Assembly (NCBI RefSeq): GCF_036250675.1 | Contig: NZ_CP109592.1 | Span: 6,200,001 to 6,264,000, forward strand | Length of the DNA stretch: 64,000 nucleotides | Reading direction: 5' to 3' | Source: Streptomyces sp. NBC_01689 | GTDB taxonomy: Bacteria; Actinomycetota; Actinomycetes; Streptomycetales; Streptomycetaceae | Shown here: positions 36,128 to 46,177 of the stretch, piece after piece | Layout: every line of letters starts with the position of its first letter | Position numbering within the stretch: position 1 is the stretch's first letter | The notes under the pieces: model-generated | Databases searched by the model: none | Told to the model about the DNA's origin: nothing | Seen by the model: the letters and a program-made list of their open reading frames with translations, nothing else | Made by a program: the position numbers and the translations under genes

Positions 36128-36517
36128 TTAGAAGAACACCCCGCACCGCAGCAGCACGTTCGCGTACGGCCGCGCCTCTCCGGTACGGACGATCAGCCGA
36201 GCGCCCGCCGACAGCGACTTGAGTTCCTCGTGCGGGACCAGGTCCAGGGCGGGGAAGCGGGCGGTCAGCAGCGCGGCGGCCTCCGGGTTCGCCCCGTGGA
36301 TCTCCTCCGCGGCGGTGGCGCCCTCCACCACCAGTTCCGTCAGCAGCCCGTCGAGGACCTCGGCGAACGACGGCACCCCGGCGCGGAAGGCCAGGTCGAC
36401 GACGCGCGGCCCCTCCGGTATCGGCATGCCGGCGTCGCACACCAGCACCCCGTGCCCGTGGCCCAGTTCGGCCAGGGCGCCCGCCAGATGGCGGTTCAGA
36501 ATTCCGGCCCTCTTCAC
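36128..36517 (-). CDS. rbsD: D-ribose pyranase
   Basis: A 129-residue RbsD, which interconverts the pyranose and furanose forms of ribose so that ribokinase can use it. The family start MKRAGILNRHLAGALAELGHGH and the catalytic His and Asp in LVCDAGMPIP are present, and the C-terminus RPYANVLLRCGVFF is typical. The GTG at 36517 overlaps the rbsK stop by four bases. It is the last gene of the ribose operon. Confidence 0.93.
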   Translation of the reverse strand: MKRAGILNRHLAGALAELGHGHGVLVCDAGMPIPEGPRVVDLAFRAGVPSFAEVLDGLLTELVVEGATAAEEIHGANPEAAALLTARFPALDLVPHEELKSLSAGARLIVRTGEARPYANVLLRCGVFF

Positions 36518-37413
36518 GACGACTCGACCTCCTCGGCGGTCGGGAAGGACTCCTGGGCACCGGGCCGGGTGACGGCGACCGCACCCACCCGGGCCGCGTA
36601 GGCGGCGGCGACGGCCGGCGGATCGCCGAGCCCCAGCCGCCAGGCGAGCGCCGCGGTGAACGAGTCGCCCGCGCCCGTCGTGTCCACGGCCGCCACCGGC
36701 ACGGCCGGCACCCGCGCGGTTCCGTGGGCGTCCGCCACCAGCGCGCCCCGCGCGCCCAGCGTGACGACCACCGAACGCGGGCCCAGCGCGAGCAGCGCCG
36801 TCGCCCAGTCCTCGGGCTCCTCGCCCGCGCCGTCGCCCAGCACCACCCGGGCCTCGTGCTCGTTCACGATCAGCGGGTCGCAGGCCGCCAGGACCTCGGC
36901 GGGCAGCGGCCGGGGCGGCGACGGGTTCAGCACGAGACGACTGCCGGGCGCGAGGGTCCGTACGGTCTCCACGACCGTCTCCAGCGGGATCTCCAGCTGC
37001 GCCGAGACCACCCGGGCGGCGCGTACGAGACCCGCGGCGGCCCGGACGTCCTCCGGTGTCAGCCGGCCGTTCGCGCCCGGTGAGACCACGATGCTGTTGT
37101 CCCCGGACGGGTCCACCGTGATCAGCGCCACGCCGGTGGGCGCCCCGCCGACGAGCACGCCCGCGGTGTCGACGCCGGCCGCCCGCTGCGCGTCGAGCAG
37201 CAGCCGGCCGTGCGCGTCGTCGCCGACCCGGGCCAGCAGGGCCGTGCGGGCCCCGAGACGAGCGGCCGCGACCGCCTGGTTGGCGCCCTTGCCGCCCGGG
37301 TGGACGACGAGGTCGGAGCCGAGCACCGTCTCACCGGCCGCGGGTCGCCGTTCGACCCCGATCACCAGGTCCGCGTTGGCCGATCCCACGACCAGCAGGT
37401 CGTAGTCGTACAT
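36514..37413 (-). CDS. rbsK: Ribokinase
   Basis: A 299-residue PfkB-family ribokinase, phosphorylating ribose at O5 with ATP. The sugar-binding GGKGANQAVAAARLG (about 40-54) and the anion-hole/catalytic DTTGAGDSF near residue 243 are both intact. GGGAG lies seven bases before the ATG. It is the fourth gene of the rbs operon and is translationally coupled to rbsD. An 83 bp gap with a strong hairpin separates it from the transporter gene upstream. Confidence 0.94.
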   Translation of the reverse strand: MYDYDLLVVGSANADLVIGVERRPAAGETVLGSDLVVHPGGKGANQAVAAARLGARTALLARVGDDAHGRLLLDAQRAAGVDTAGVLVGGAPTGVALITVDPSGDNSIVVSPGANGRLTPEDVRAAAGLVRAARVVSAQLEIPLETVVETVRTLAPGSRLVLNPSPPRPLPAEVLAACDPLIVNEHEARVVLGDGAGEEPEDWATALLALGPRSVVVTLGARGALVADAHGTARVPAVPVAAVDTTGAGDSFTAALAWRLGLGDPPAVAAAYAARVGAVAVTRPGAQESFPTAEEVESS

Positions 37414-37443
37414 GAACTGTCTCCCTGTGTAGGTGAGGTGAGC

Positions 37444-37483
37444 GGGGGCGGCCGGGCGGTCACGTGGACCCCCGGCCGCCCCC
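37444..37483 (-). terminator. Intra-operon hairpin between rbsCB and rbsK
   Basis: A perfect 13 bp inverted repeat (GGGGGCGGCCGGG at 37444-37456, complement at 37471-37483) with a 14-base loop lies just after the transporter gene. In a single rbs transcript it would act as a partial terminator or as a block to 3' decay. Confidence 0.75.
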
Positions 37484-37496
37484 TGCGCCGATCGGC

Positions 37497-39449
37497 TCAG
37501 CCGGTGAACCCGGCCACGTTCTGTGCCGTGACCACCTTCACCGGAACCATCACGGTCTTCTCGACCTTCTTGCCCTCGGCGGACTTGAGCGCGTTCTCCA
37601 CCGCGATCCGGCCGAGCTCGGTCGGCTGCTGGGCCACGGAGGCGTACAGCGACCCGTTCTTGACGGCCGTCAGCCCGTCGGGCGTGCCGTCGAAGCCGAT
37701 GACCGAGACCGACTTGCCGGCCTTGGAGCCGAGTGCCTTGATCGCGCCGAGCGCCATCTCGTCGTTCTCGGCGAAGACGCCCTGGACGTCGGGGTGCGCC
37801 TGGAGCAGGTTCGTCATCACGTCGAGGCCCTTGGTGCGGTCGAAGTCCGCGGGCTGCCGGGCGACGACCTTGATGCCGGGGTAGGCCTTCAGGCCCTCGG
37901 CGAAGCCCGCGCCGCGCTCACGGCTCGCGGAGGTGCCCGCCAGACCCTGCAGGATCACGATCTTGCCCTTGCCGCCGAGCTTCTCGGCGAGCGCCTTGGC
38001 GCCCAGCTTGCCGCCCTCGATGTTGTCGGAGGCGACGAGCGCGGCCGTCTCCGCCTTGTTCACGCCGCGGTCGACACCGATGACGGGGATGTCGGCCTTG
38101 TTCGCGGAGCGGACCGCCGGGCCCGCGGCGTCCGAGTCCACGGGGTTGACGATGATCGAGCCGAGCCCCGAACTGGTGAAGTTCTGCAGCTGGTTGGCCT
38201 GCTGGGAGGCGTCGTTCTGCGCGTCGGTGACGGTCAGGCTCACGCCGAGCTTCTTGGCCTCCTGCTGCGCGCCCTTCTTGATCTGGACGAAGAAGGGGTT
38301 GTTCAGGGTGGAGAGCGAGAGACCCACCTTCTTCGACGCCGTCGAGGAGGAGCCGCCGTGCACGAAGGACATCGCGCCGACGATCGCCGCCGCGACCACG
38401 GCCGCGATGATGTACGTCGCCGCCTGCTTGCCCCGGTTGCCCGGTGAACCGGCGCCGGCGGCCACCGGGGTCGCCCCGGCCTTGCGCCGCACCGTGTCGA
38501 GCAGCACCGCCAGCGCGATGACGACACCGATGACGACCTGCTGCCAGAAGGCGGAGACGGAGAGCAGGTTGAGGCCGTTGCGCAGCACCGCGAGGATCAG
38601 CGCGCCGATCAGCGTGCCGGACGCCTTGCCGGTGCCGCCCGCGAGCGAGGCGCCGCCGATGACGACCGCGGCGATCGCGTCGAGTTCGTAGCCCTGCGCG
38701 GCCTGCGGCTGCGCGGAGGAGAGCCGGGAGGCGAGCACGATGCCCGCGGCGGCCGCGAAGAGACCCGACAGGGCGTAGATCGCGAGCTTCTGCTTCTTGA
38801 CCCGCAGGCCGGAGAGGCGGGCCGCCTCCTCGTTGCCGCCGATGGCGTACATGGAGCGGCCGATGTAGGTACGGCCGAGGATCACGGCCGTGATCAGGCC
38901 CATGACGACCATGACGAGGACCGGGACGGGCAGCCAGCCGCCGAGGGTGTCACCGAGGTGCGAGACCGAGGAGGGGAAGGCGATCGGGCTGCCCTGCGAG
39001 ATCACCAGGGAGAGACCGCGGCCCACCGAGAGCATGGCGAGCGTCGCGATGAACGGCGGCAGTTTCCCGTACGCGATCATCACGCCGTTGACCAGGCCGA
39101 CGGCGATGCCGGCGGCGATCGAGACGATCACCGCGACCCACACCGGGACGCCCTGCGAGGTCGCCAGCCAGGCGAGGACGGTGGCGGAGAGCGCCGCGAC
39201 CGAGCCGACCGACAGGTCGATGCCGGCGGCGACGATGACGAAGGTCGAACCGAAGGCGAGAATGGCGGTCACGGCCGCCTGGACGCCGATGTTGAGCAGG
39301 TTGTCCGTCGTCAGGAAGTCGCCGGACAGCGCCGCCATCGCGATGACGAGCGCGATGAGCGCGGTGAGCGCTCCGTTGTCGAGCAGAAGGCGGCGGACCG
39401 CCGAGGCGCCACTCGCGCCCGATGTGCTCTTGAGCGTGTCAGTGGCCAC
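37497..39449 (-). CDS. rbsCB: Fused ribose ABC permease and substrate-binding protein
   Basis: A 650-residue fusion. Residues 1-325 are an RbsC-type permease with about nine helices and the BPD-type signatures [14 protein letters not shown] and [13 protein letters not shown]. After a short linker (to about 342), a further membrane helix ([17 protein letters not shown]) leads to an RbsB-like sugar-binding domain (about 372-650) starting [13 protein letters not shown]. The binding protein is therefore tethered to the membrane by its own permease. The start is GTG with GGAGGG five bases upstream, and it overlaps the rbsA end by 11 bp. Normally these are two genes. Confidence 0.92.
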   Translation of the reverse strand: MATDTLKSTSGASGASAVRRLLLDNGALTALIALVIAMAALSGDFLTTDNLLNIGVQAAVTAILAFGSTFVIVAAGIDLSVGSVAALSATVLAWLATSQGVPVWVAVIVSIAAGIAVGLVNGVMIAYGKLPPFIATLAMLSVGRGLSLVISQGSPIAFPSSVSHLGDTLGGWLPVPVLVMVVMGLITAVILGRTYIGRSMYAIGGNEEAARLSGLRVKKQKLAIYALSGLFAAAAGIVLASRLSSAQPQAAQGYELDAIAAVVIGGASLAGGTGKASGTLIGALILAVLRNGLNLLSVSAFWQQVVIGVVIALAVLLDTVRRKAGATPVAAGAGSPGNRGKQAATYIIAAVVAAAIVGAMSFVHGGSSSTASKKVGLSLSTLNNPFFVQIKKGAQQEAKKLGVSLTVTDAQNDASQQANQLQNFTSSGLGSIIVNPVDSDAAGPAVRSANKADIPVIGVDRGVNKAETAALVASDNIEGGKLGAKALAEKLGGKGKIVILQGLAGTSASRERGAGFAEGLKAYPGIKVVARQPADFDRTKGLDVMTNLLQAHPDVQGVFAENDEMALGAIKALGSKAGKSVSVIGFDGTPDGLTAVKNGSLYASVAQQPTELGRIAVENALKSAEGKKVEKTVMVPVKVVTAQNVAGFTG

Positions 39450-40995
39450 GGGAGCCCTCCACAGCGGTTTCAGAGTTGGTGGTCGGTGTGCTGACGGCGA
39501 GTGCCATCACGGAGTCCTGCGTCGCTTCGGCCGCGGACAGTTCGCCCGCGATCCGGCCCTGGGCCATCACCAGCACCCGGTCGCTCATGCCGAGCACCTC
39601 GGGCAGATCGCTGGAGATCATCAGAACGGCCGCGCCCGCGGCCGTCAGTTCGTTGACGAGCTGGTAGATCTCGACCTTGGCGCCGACGTCGATGCCGCGG
39701 GTCGGCTCGTCGAGGATCAGCACCTTGGTGTCGGCCAGCAGCCACTTGCCGATGACGACCTTCTGCTGGTTGCCGCCGGACAGAGTGCGGACGTGCTGGC
39801 CGAGACCGGCCATGCGGACGCCGAGCTGTTCGGCGATCCGCGCGGCGGCCTGCCGCTGGCCCCTGAGGTCGACGAGTCCGCCATGGGTCGCGGACCGCAT
39901 GGTGACCAGGCCGAGATTCTCCTCGACGGAGGCGTCGAGCAGAAGTCCCTGGCCCTTGCGGTCCTCGGGGACGAGCCCGATGCCGGCCCGCATCGCCGCG
40001 TTCACGTCGTGCCGGCGCAGCTCGGCGCCGGCGACCTTCACGGCGCCCTTGTCGTAGGGGTCCGCGCCGAAGACCGCGCGGACGACCTCCGTCCGTCCGG
40101 CGCCCACGAGCCCCGCGATGCCGACGACCTCACCGGCCCGCACCTCGAAGCTCACGTCGTGGAAGACACCGTCCCGGGTCAGCCCCTCGACGGTCAGCAG
40201 CGCGGTCGCGGCGCCGCTCCCCGTGGCGGTCCCGGTCTCGGGGCGCTCGCGCGGGTACTGCTGCTCGATCGAGCGGCCCACCATCAGACGGACCAGTTCG
40301 TCCTCGGGGGTGGTCGCGGGCACCTGCCCGACGCTCCTGCCGTCGCGGATGACCGTGACCCGGTCTCCCAGGGCGGCGATCTCCTCCAGGTGGTGCGTGA
40401 TGAAGACGATGCCGACGCCGTCCTCGCGCAGCTGGCGCACGATGGCGAAGAGCTTCTCGACCTCCTCGGAGGTGAGCACCGCGGTCGGCTCGTCCATGAT
40501 CAGGACCCGCGCGTCGAGGCTCAGCGCCTTCGCGATCTCGACCATCTGGAGGCGCGCGATGCCGAGTTCACGCACCCGCGCGCGCGGCGACACGTTCACG
40601 CCGACCCGTTCGAGGAGCGCGGCGGCCTCGGCCTCCATCGTCCTGCGGTCGATCAGCCCGTAGCGGCGCGGCTGCCGTCCCAGGAAGATGTTCTCGGCGA
40701 CCGTCAGATCGGGTACGAGGTTGAACTCCTGGTAGATGGTGGCGATGCCGAGGCGTTCGGAGTCCTGCGCCCCGTGGATGCGCACCTCCTCGCGGTCCAC
40801 GAGGACGCGTCCGGAGTCGGGCTGGTAGGCGCCGGAGAGCATCTTGATCAGCGTGCTCTTGCCGGCGCCGTTCTCGCCGAGCAGCACGTGCACCTCGCCG
40901 CGGCGCAGGTCGAAGTCGACGCTGTCCAGCGCGACCACGCCGGGGAAGGTCTTGCGAATGCCCTCGATGCGCAGCAACTCGTCCTGGTTGCTCAC
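39439..40995 (-). CDS. rbsA: Ribose ABC transporter ATP-binding protein
   Basis: A 518-residue duplicated ATPase of the sugar-importer class. The first domain has a perfect Walker A (GENGAGKST) and Walker B ([10 protein letters not shown]); the second has the degenerate Walker [10 protein letters not shown], signature LSGGNQQKV and Walker [12 protein letters not shown], as usual in RbsA/MglA proteins. The GTG at 40995 has AAAGGAG seven bases before it and overlaps the rbsR stop (GTGA). It powers the fused permease encoded by the next gene. Confidence 0.94.
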   Translation of the reverse strand: MSNQDELLRIEGIRKTFPGVVALDSVDFDLRRGEVHVLLGENGAGKSTLIKMLSGAYQPDSGRVLVDREEVRIHGAQDSERLGIATIYQEFNLVPDLTVAENIFLGRQPRRYGLIDRRTMEAEAAALLERVGVNVSPRARVRELGIARLQMVEIAKALSLDARVLIMDEPTAVLTSEEVEKLFAIVRQLREDGVGIVFITHHLEEIAALGDRVTVIRDGRSVGQVPATTPEDELVRLMVGRSIEQQYPRERPETGTATGSGAATALLTVEGLTRDGVFHDVSFEVRAGEVVGIAGLVGAGRTEVVRAVFGADPYDKGAVKVAGAELRRHDVNAAMRAGIGLVPEDRKGQGLLLDASVEENLGLVTMRSATHGGLVDLRGQRQAAARIAEQLGVRMAGLGQHVRTLSGGNQQKVVIGKWLLADTKVLILDEPTRGIDVGAKVEIYQLVNELTAAGAAVLMISSDLPEVLGMSDRVLVMAQGRIAGELSAAEATQDSVMALAVSTPTTNSETAVEGSRGH

Positions 40996-42083
40996 GACTG
41001 GCTCCTTTGTACGGGGGACTGCTGTGCGGGGTTGGTCTCTCGGGGGGTCGGCCGGTTGGGGGGCGGTGGTGCGGGGGCCGTGCGGGCCGGGTCCGGTTCG
41101 CCGCACGACCGGCGTACGACGAGCCGGGCGGGGAGGGTGACGGACTGCGGGGGGCGGCCCTCGATCCGGTCGACGAGCGCGTGCACGGCGGCCCGTCCGA
41201 GTTCTCCGGTCGGCTGTGCGATCGCGGTGACCGGGGGATCGGTGTGCACGAACCAGGGGATGTCGTCGAAGGCGGCGAGCGCGATGTCCTCGGGCACCCG
41301 CAGCCCCCGTGCCCGGACGGCGTCCAGCGCGCCGAGCGCCATCAGGTTGTCGGCGGCGAAGACGACCTCGGGCGGCTCGGCCAGGTCCAGGAACCGTTCG
41401 GTGGCCCGGCGCCCGCTCTCGGCCTGGAAGTCGCCCTGCCCGATGTAGGCGTCCGGCAGGTCGATGCCGTGGGCGGCGAGCGCCTCCCGGAACGCCTCCA
41501 CGCGCTCACTGCCGGTGGTGGTCGCCGCCGGGCCCGCGATGATGGCGAGCCGTCGGTGTCCGAGACCGTGCAGATGGGCGACGAGGTCGCGTACGGCGGT
41601 GCGTCCGTCGGCCCGTACGACGGGGACGTCCACGCCGGCGATCCATCGGTCCACGAAGACCATCGGGGTACCGGCGCGCGCGGCGTCCAGCATGGCGGGG
41701 GAGCCGCCGTCGGTGGGGGAGACCAGCAGACCGTCGATGCGCCGGTCCAGCAGGGTCCGTACGTGGTGGTCCTCGACCTCGGGGCGCTCGTCGGCGTTGC
41801 CGATGATCACGCTGTAACCGAGGGCGCGGGCCTCCTCCTCGACGGAGCGGGCCAGTTCGGTGAAGTACGGGTTGAGCACGTCGCTGATGACCAGGCCGAG
41901 GGTGCGCGTCTGGTCGGTGCGCAGCGAACGGGCGACGGCGTTCGGGCGGTAGCCCAGGTGCGCCACGGCCGCCAGCACGCGGGTGCGTGCATCCGGGCTG
42001 ACCGACGGGTGGTCGTTCAGCACACGGGAGACCGTGGCGACGGACACACCCGCCTCCGCGGCGACATCCTTGATGCTCGCCAT
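40992..42083 (-). CDS. rbsR: LacI-family repressor of the ribose operon
   Basis: A 363-residue LacI protein. The HTH and hinge are textbook (SIKDVAAEAGVSVATVSRVLND), followed by a ribose-binding-like sensor (about 60-330) and a Pro-rich C-terminal tail. The ATG has GAGGAGG upstream. It is the first gene of the operon and overlaps rbsA by four bases, so it controls its own synthesis together with transport. Two identical operator-like sequences lie 19-57 bp upstream of its start. Ribose or ribose 5-phosphate is the likely inducer. Confidence 0.92.
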   Translation of the reverse strand: MASIKDVAAEAGVSVATVSRVLNDHPSVSPDARTRVLAAVAHLGYRPNAVARSLRTDQTRTLGLVISDVLNPYFTELARSVEEEARALGYSVIIGNADERPEVEDHHVRTLLDRRIDGLLVSPTDGGSPAMLDAARAGTPMVFVDRWIAGVDVPVVRADGRTAVRDLVAHLHGLGHRRLAIIAGPAATTTGSERVEAFREALAAHGIDLPDAYIGQGDFQAESGRRATERFLDLAEPPEVVFAADNLMALGALDAVRARGLRVPEDIALAAFDDIPWFVHTDPPVTAIAQPTGELGRAAVHALVDRIEGRPPQSVTLPARLVVRRSCGEPDPARTAPAPPPPNRPTPRETNPAQQSPVQRSQS

Positions 42084-42101
42084 GACCGCCCCACCTCCTC
42101 G

Positions 42102-42140
42102 TGGAATCGATTACACGGAGGATTGGAATCGATTACACGG
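42102..42140 (-). promoter_or_regulatory. Twin LacI-type operators of the rbs operon
   Basis: TGGAATCGATTACACGG occurs twice without change, at 42102-42118 and 42124-42140, 22 bp apart (about two helical turns). Each contains the palindrome AATCGATT with central CG, as LacI-family sites do. They lie immediately upstream of rbsR, where its promoter must be. Confidence 0.85.
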
Positions 42141-42271
42141 GCATCGGGCAAGGGTCCAAAGACCCTCTGAGACCGGATCGTGATGAAGGCCCTCCGGGAG
42201 GGCGGGCCCCGTCCGGGCCCGCCCGGGCGGACGGGGCCCGCGTTGTCGGTCCCCGCGGGTACCTTCGGATC

Positions 42272-44560
42272 ATGTCCAAGCAGGAGGGGAGCGGGGCGCG
42301 GCAGCAGGCCGTCCTCGAAGGCGTGCTGGAGCGGATCACCTACGCGAACGAGGAGAGCGGCTACACGGTGGCGCGTGTCGACACCGGCCGCGGCGCGGGG
42401 GACCTGCTGACCGTCGTCGGCGCGCTGCTCGGCGCCCAGGTGGGGGAGTCGCTCCGGATGGAGGGCCGCTGGGGCTCACACCCGCAGTACGGCAAGCAGT
42501 TCACGGTGGAGAACTACACGACGGTCCTCCCGGCCACCGTCCAGGGCATCCGGCGCTATCTCGGGTCCGGCCTGGTGAAGGGCATCGGCCCGGTCTTCGC
42601 CGACCGCATCACCCAGCACTTCGGGCTGGACACGCTCCGGATCATCGAGGAGGAGCCGCAGCGTCTCGTCGAGGTCCCCGGCCTCGGTCCCAAGCGCACC
42701 GGGCGGATCGCCGACGCCTGGGAGGAGCAGAAGGCCATCAAGGAGGTGATGCTCTTCCTCCAGAGTGTCGAGGTGTCGACGTCGATCGCGGTCCGCATCT
42801 ACAAGAAGTACGGCGACGCGTCGATCTCGGTCGTGCGGAACCAGCCCTACCGGCTGGCCGCCGACGTCTGGGGCATCGGCTTCCTCACCGCCGACCGGAT
42901 CGCCCGGTCCGTCGGCATCCCGCACGACAGCCCCGAGCGGGTCAAGGCGGGCCTCCAGTACGCCCTTTCGCAATCCACCGACCAGGGGCACTGCTATCTG
43001 CCCGAGGAGCGGCTGATCGCGGACGCGGTGAAGCTCCTCCAGGTGGACACGGGCCTGGTCATCGAGTGCCTGGCCGAACTCGCGGCCCCTGTCGAGGACG
43101 ACGCGGACCCCGGTGTCGTACGGGAGAAGGTGCCCGGCCCCGATGGCGGCGAGCCGGTGACGGCGGTCTATCTGGTCCCCTTCCACCGCGCCGAACTCTC
43201 CCTCTCCGCCCAGCTGTTGCGCCTGCTGCACACCGACCAGGACCGGATGCCCGGTTTCCGGGAGGTGGCCTGGGACAAGGCGCTGACCTGGCTGGAGGGG
43301 CGTACGGGCGCGGAGTTGGCGCCCGAGCAGGAGGAGGCCGTGCGGCTCGCGCTGACCAGGAAGGTCGCCGTGCTCACCGGAGGCCCCGGCTGCGGCAAGT
43401 CGTTCACGGTCCGCTCGATCGTCGAACTGGCGCGCGCCCGGCGGGCGAAGGTGGTCCTCGCCGCGCCCACGGGCCGGGCGGCCAAGCGGCTCGCCGAACT
43501 GACGGGGGCCGAGGCGTCGACGGTGCACCGGCTGCTCGAACTCAAGCCGGGCGGGGACGCCGCGTACGACAAGGACCGCCCGCTGGACGCCGATCTGGTG
43601 GTCGTGGACGAGGCCTCCATGCTCGATCTGCTGCTCGCCAACAAGCTGGTCAAGGCGGTGCCGCCGGGTGCCCACCTCCTGTTCGTGGGTGACGTCGACC
43701 AACTCCCCAGCGTGGGCGCGGGCGAGGTGCTGCGGGACCTGCTCGCCGAGGACGGACCCGTGCCGTCGGTCCGCCTGACCCGGATCTTCCGGCAGGCCCA
43801 GCAGTCCGGGGTGGTGACGAACGCACACCGGATCAACTCCGGGCAGCACCCGGTCACGGACGGCCTGAAGGACTTCTTCCTCTTCGTCGAGGACGACACC
43901 GAGGAGACCGGGCGGCTCACGGTGGACGTGGTGGCGCGGCGGATTCCGGCCAAGTTCGGGCTCGACCCGCGCCGGGACGTGCAGGTGCTGGCGCCGATGC
44001 ACCGGGGGCCGGCGGGCGCGGGCACCCTCAACGGCCTGCTCCAGCAGGCGCTCACGCCCGGGCGGCCCGAGCTCGCCGAGAAGCGCTTCGGCGGCCGGGT
44101 CTTCCGCGTCGGCGACAAGGTCACCCAGATCCGCAACAACTACGAGAAGGGCGAGAACGGTGTCTTCAACGGCACCGTGGGCGTCGTGACCTCGCTCGAT
44201 CCGGTCGAACAGCGGCTGACGGTGCTGACGGACGAGAACGAGGAGGTTCCGTACGACTTCGACGAACTGGACGAGCTGGTGCACGCGTACGCGGTGACGA
44301 TCCACCGTTCCCAGGGCAGCGAATACCCCGCGGTGGTGATCCCGGTCACCACGGGCGCCTGGATGATGCTCCAGCGCAACCTGCTCTACACGGCGGTCAC
44401 GCGGGCGAAGAGACTGGTCGTCCTCGTCGGCTCCCGCAAGGCGATCGGCCAGGCCGTCCGCACGGTGTCGGCGGGCCGGCGGTGTACGGCCCTGGCCTTC
44501 CGTCTGGCGGGCGGTCCCCCCGCCCGGCGGCCCGCTCCGGAGCCCGTCCACCGGCCCTGA
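42272..44560 (+). CDS. recD2: RecD2-like ATP-dependent DNA helicase
   Basis: A 762-residue SF1B helicase. The N-terminal 100 residues resemble the RecD2 OB-like domain (LEGVLERITYANEESGYTV), and helix-hairpin-helix motifs follow (GIGPVFADRI, VPGLGPKRTGRI). The motor has Walker A GGPGCGKSFT (motif I, near 372), Walker B LVVVDEASMLD and GDVDQLPSVG. A UvrD_C_2-like end carries VTIHRSQGSEYP. RecD2 proteins unwind DNA 5' to 3' and act without RecBC. The ATG at 42272 has a weak Shine-Dalgarno. It lies divergent from rbsR and upstream of citrate synthase. Confidence 0.92.
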   Translation: MSKQEGSGARQQAVLEGVLERITYANEESGYTVARVDTGRGAGDLLTVVGALLGAQVGESLRMEGRWGSHPQYGKQFTVENYTTVLPATVQGIRRYLGSGLVKGIGPVFADRITQHFGLDTLRIIEEEPQRLVEVPGLGPKRTGRIADAWEEQKAIKEVMLFLQSVEVSTSIAVRIYKKYGDASISVVRNQPYRLAADVWGIGFLTADRIARSVGIPHDSPERVKAGLQYALSQSTDQGHCYLPEERLIADAVKLLQVDTGLVIECLAELAAPVEDDADPGVVREKVPGPDGGEPVTAVYLVPFHRAELSLSAQLLRLLHTDQDRMPGFREVAWDKALTWLEGRTGAELAPEQEEAVRLALTRKVAVLTGGPGCGKSFTVRSIVELARARRAKVVLAAPTGRAAKRLAELTGAEASTVHRLLELKPGGDAAYDKDRPLDADLVVVDEASMLDLLLANKLVKAVPPGAHLLFVGDVDQLPSVGAGEVLRDLLAEDGPVPSVRLTRIFRQAQQSGVVTNAHRINSGQHPVTDGLKDFFLFVEDDTEETGRLTVDVVARRIPAKFGLDPRRDVQVLAPMHRGPAGAGTLNGLLQQALTPGRPELAEKRFGGRVFRVGDKVTQIRNNYEKGENGVFNGTVGVVTSLDPVEQRLTVLTDENEEVPYDFDELDELVHAYAVTIHRSQGSEYPAVVIPVTTGAWMMLQRNLLYTAVTRAKRLVVLVGSRKAIGQAVRTVSAGRRCTALAFRLAGGPPARRPAPEPVHRP

Positions 44561-44624
44561 CCGGTTCCCGCCGGTGCCGCGCTGCGCGTCCTTCCGGCCC
44601 GCCCGGCCGCCGCTCCCCAAAAAA

Positions 44625-44750
44625 TGATCGATCAAAGGAGTCGCAAAGGTCACACAGCACTTCCGGAACCAGGGCGAAGAGGGGCAGGATGTGCAGGCTG
44701 GCGGCACTCAGTGCCGCCAACCGGCCCAATGGTCGACCCCGAGTGCACTC
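44625..44750 (+). promoter_or_regulatory. Citrate synthase leader with three palindromes
   Basis: The 265 bp before the citrate synthase start contain the palindrome TGATCGATCA (44625-44634) in an A-rich patch, a perfect hairpin GGCGGCACT-C-AGTGCCGCC (44700-44718) and the palindrome GAGTGCACTC (44741-44750). These are candidate operators or leader-RNA structures. A 66-codon frame (44624-44824) ends one base before the start but has no Streptomyces-like codon bias or Shine-Dalgarno. Confidence 0.5.
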
Positions 44751-44825
44751 TCCAGGGCCAAATGGGGGATGGTAGAGACAGTCAGGGCACCTCGAAGAAG
44801 AGGCACAACGTCGGTGAGGGATGAC

Positions 44826-46118
44826 GTGAGCGACAACAACGCTGTAGTACTGCGGTTCGGCGATGGCGAGTACACCTACCCGGTGATCGACAGCACCGTC
44901 GGCGACAAGGGCTTCGACATCGGCAAGCTCCGCGCCCAGACCGGTCTGGTGACGCTGGACAGCGGGTACGGCAACACCGCCGCCTACAAATCCGCGATCA
45001 CCTATCTCGACGGCGAGGAGGGCATCCTCCGGTACCGCGGCTACCCGATCGAGCAGCTGGCCGAGCGCTCCACCTTCCTCGAGGTGGCCTCGCTGCTGAT
45101 CAACGGCGAACTGCCGAACGTGGACGAGCTCTCCACCTTCAAGAACGAGATCACGCAGCACACCCTGCTGCACGAGGACGTCAAGCGCTTCTTCCAGGGC
45201 TTCCCCCGTGACGCCCACCCGATGGCGATGCTGTCGTCCGTGGTCAGCGCCCTGTCGACGTTCTACCAGGACAGCCACAACCCGTTCGACGAGAAGCAGC
45301 GCCACCTCTCGACGATCCGGCTGCTCGCCAAGCTTCCGACGATCGCGGCGTACGCCTACAAGAAGTCGATCGGCCACCCCTTCGTCTACCCGCGCAACGA
45401 CCTCGGGTACGTCGAGAACTTCCTGCGCATGACCTTCTCGGTCCCCGCCCAGGAGTACGAGCTCGACCCGGTCGTCGTCTCCGCGCTCGACAAGCTGCTC
45501 ATCCTGCACGCGGACCACGAGCAGAACTGTTCGACCTCCACCGTGCGTCTGGTGGGCTCCTCGCAGGCGAACATGTTCGCCTCGATCTCCGCCGGCATCT
45601 CCGCTCTCTGGGGTCCGCTGCACGGTGGCGCCAACCAGTCCGTGCTGGAGATGCTGGAGGGCATCCAGGCCTCCGGCGGCGACGTCGACTCCTTCATCCG
45701 CAAGGTGAAGAACAAGGAGGACGGCGTCCGTCTGATGGGCTTCGGCCACCGCGTCTACAAGAACTTCGACCCCCGGGCGAAGATCATCAAGGCGGCCGCG
45801 CACGACGTCCTCTCGGCGCTCGGCAAGTCCGACGAGCTGCTGGACATCGCGCTCAAGCTGGAGGAGCACGCGCTCTCCGACGACTACTTCGTCTCGCGCA
45901 GCCTCTACCCGAACGTGGACTTCTACACGGGTCTGATCTATCGCGCCATGGGCTTCCCGACCGAGATGTTCACGGTCCTGTTCGCCCTCGGCCGCCTCCC
46001 GGGCTGGATCGCCCAGTGGCACGAGATGATCAAGGAGCCCGGCTCCCGCATCGGCCGCCCGCGCCAGATCTACACGGGTGTCGTCGAGCGCGACTTCGTG
46101 CCGGTCGAGGCCCGCTGA
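44826..46118 (+). CDS. gltA: Citrate synthase
   Basis: A 430-residue type II (hexameric-class) citrate synthase, condensing oxaloacetate and acetyl-CoA. The catalytic set is visible: His in LILHADHEQNCSTST, His in GPLHGGANQ and MGFGHRVYKNFDPRA, and Asp in NVDFYTGLIY. It is close in sequence to what I recall of S. coelicolor CitA. The GTG at 44826 has GGTGAGGG just upstream; a GTG four codons earlier is possible. It is monocistronic, ending in a clear terminator. Confidence 0.95.
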   Translation: MSDNNAVVLRFGDGEYTYPVIDSTVGDKGFDIGKLRAQTGLVTLDSGYGNTAAYKSAITYLDGEEGILRYRGYPIEQLAERSTFLEVASLLINGELPNVDELSTFKNEITQHTLLHEDVKRFFQGFPRDAHPMAMLSSVVSALSTFYQDSHNPFDEKQRHLSTIRLLAKLPTIAAYAYKKSIGHPFVYPRNDLGYVENFLRMTFSVPAQEYELDPVVVSALDKLLILHADHEQNCSTSTVRLVGSSQANMFASISAGISALWGPLHGGANQSVLEMLEGIQASGGDVDSFIRKVKNKEDGVRLMGFGHRVYKNFDPRAKIIKAAAHDVLSALGKSDELLDIALKLEEHALSDDYFVSRSLYPNVDFYTGLIYRAMGFPTEMFTVLFALGRLPGWIAQWHEMIKEPGSRIGRPRQIYTGVVERDFVPVEAR

Positions 46119-46177
46119 TCCTCCCCGTGCGGGCATAGCCCCACGAAGGGTCCGAAGCCGAAGGAACCCGGCAAAAC

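Noticed and set aside
44624..44824. 66-codon leader ORF ending one base before citrate synthase
   Set aside because: Third-position GC is about 50 percent, there is no Shine-Dalgarno, and the sequence is better explained as an untranslated leader with palindromes.
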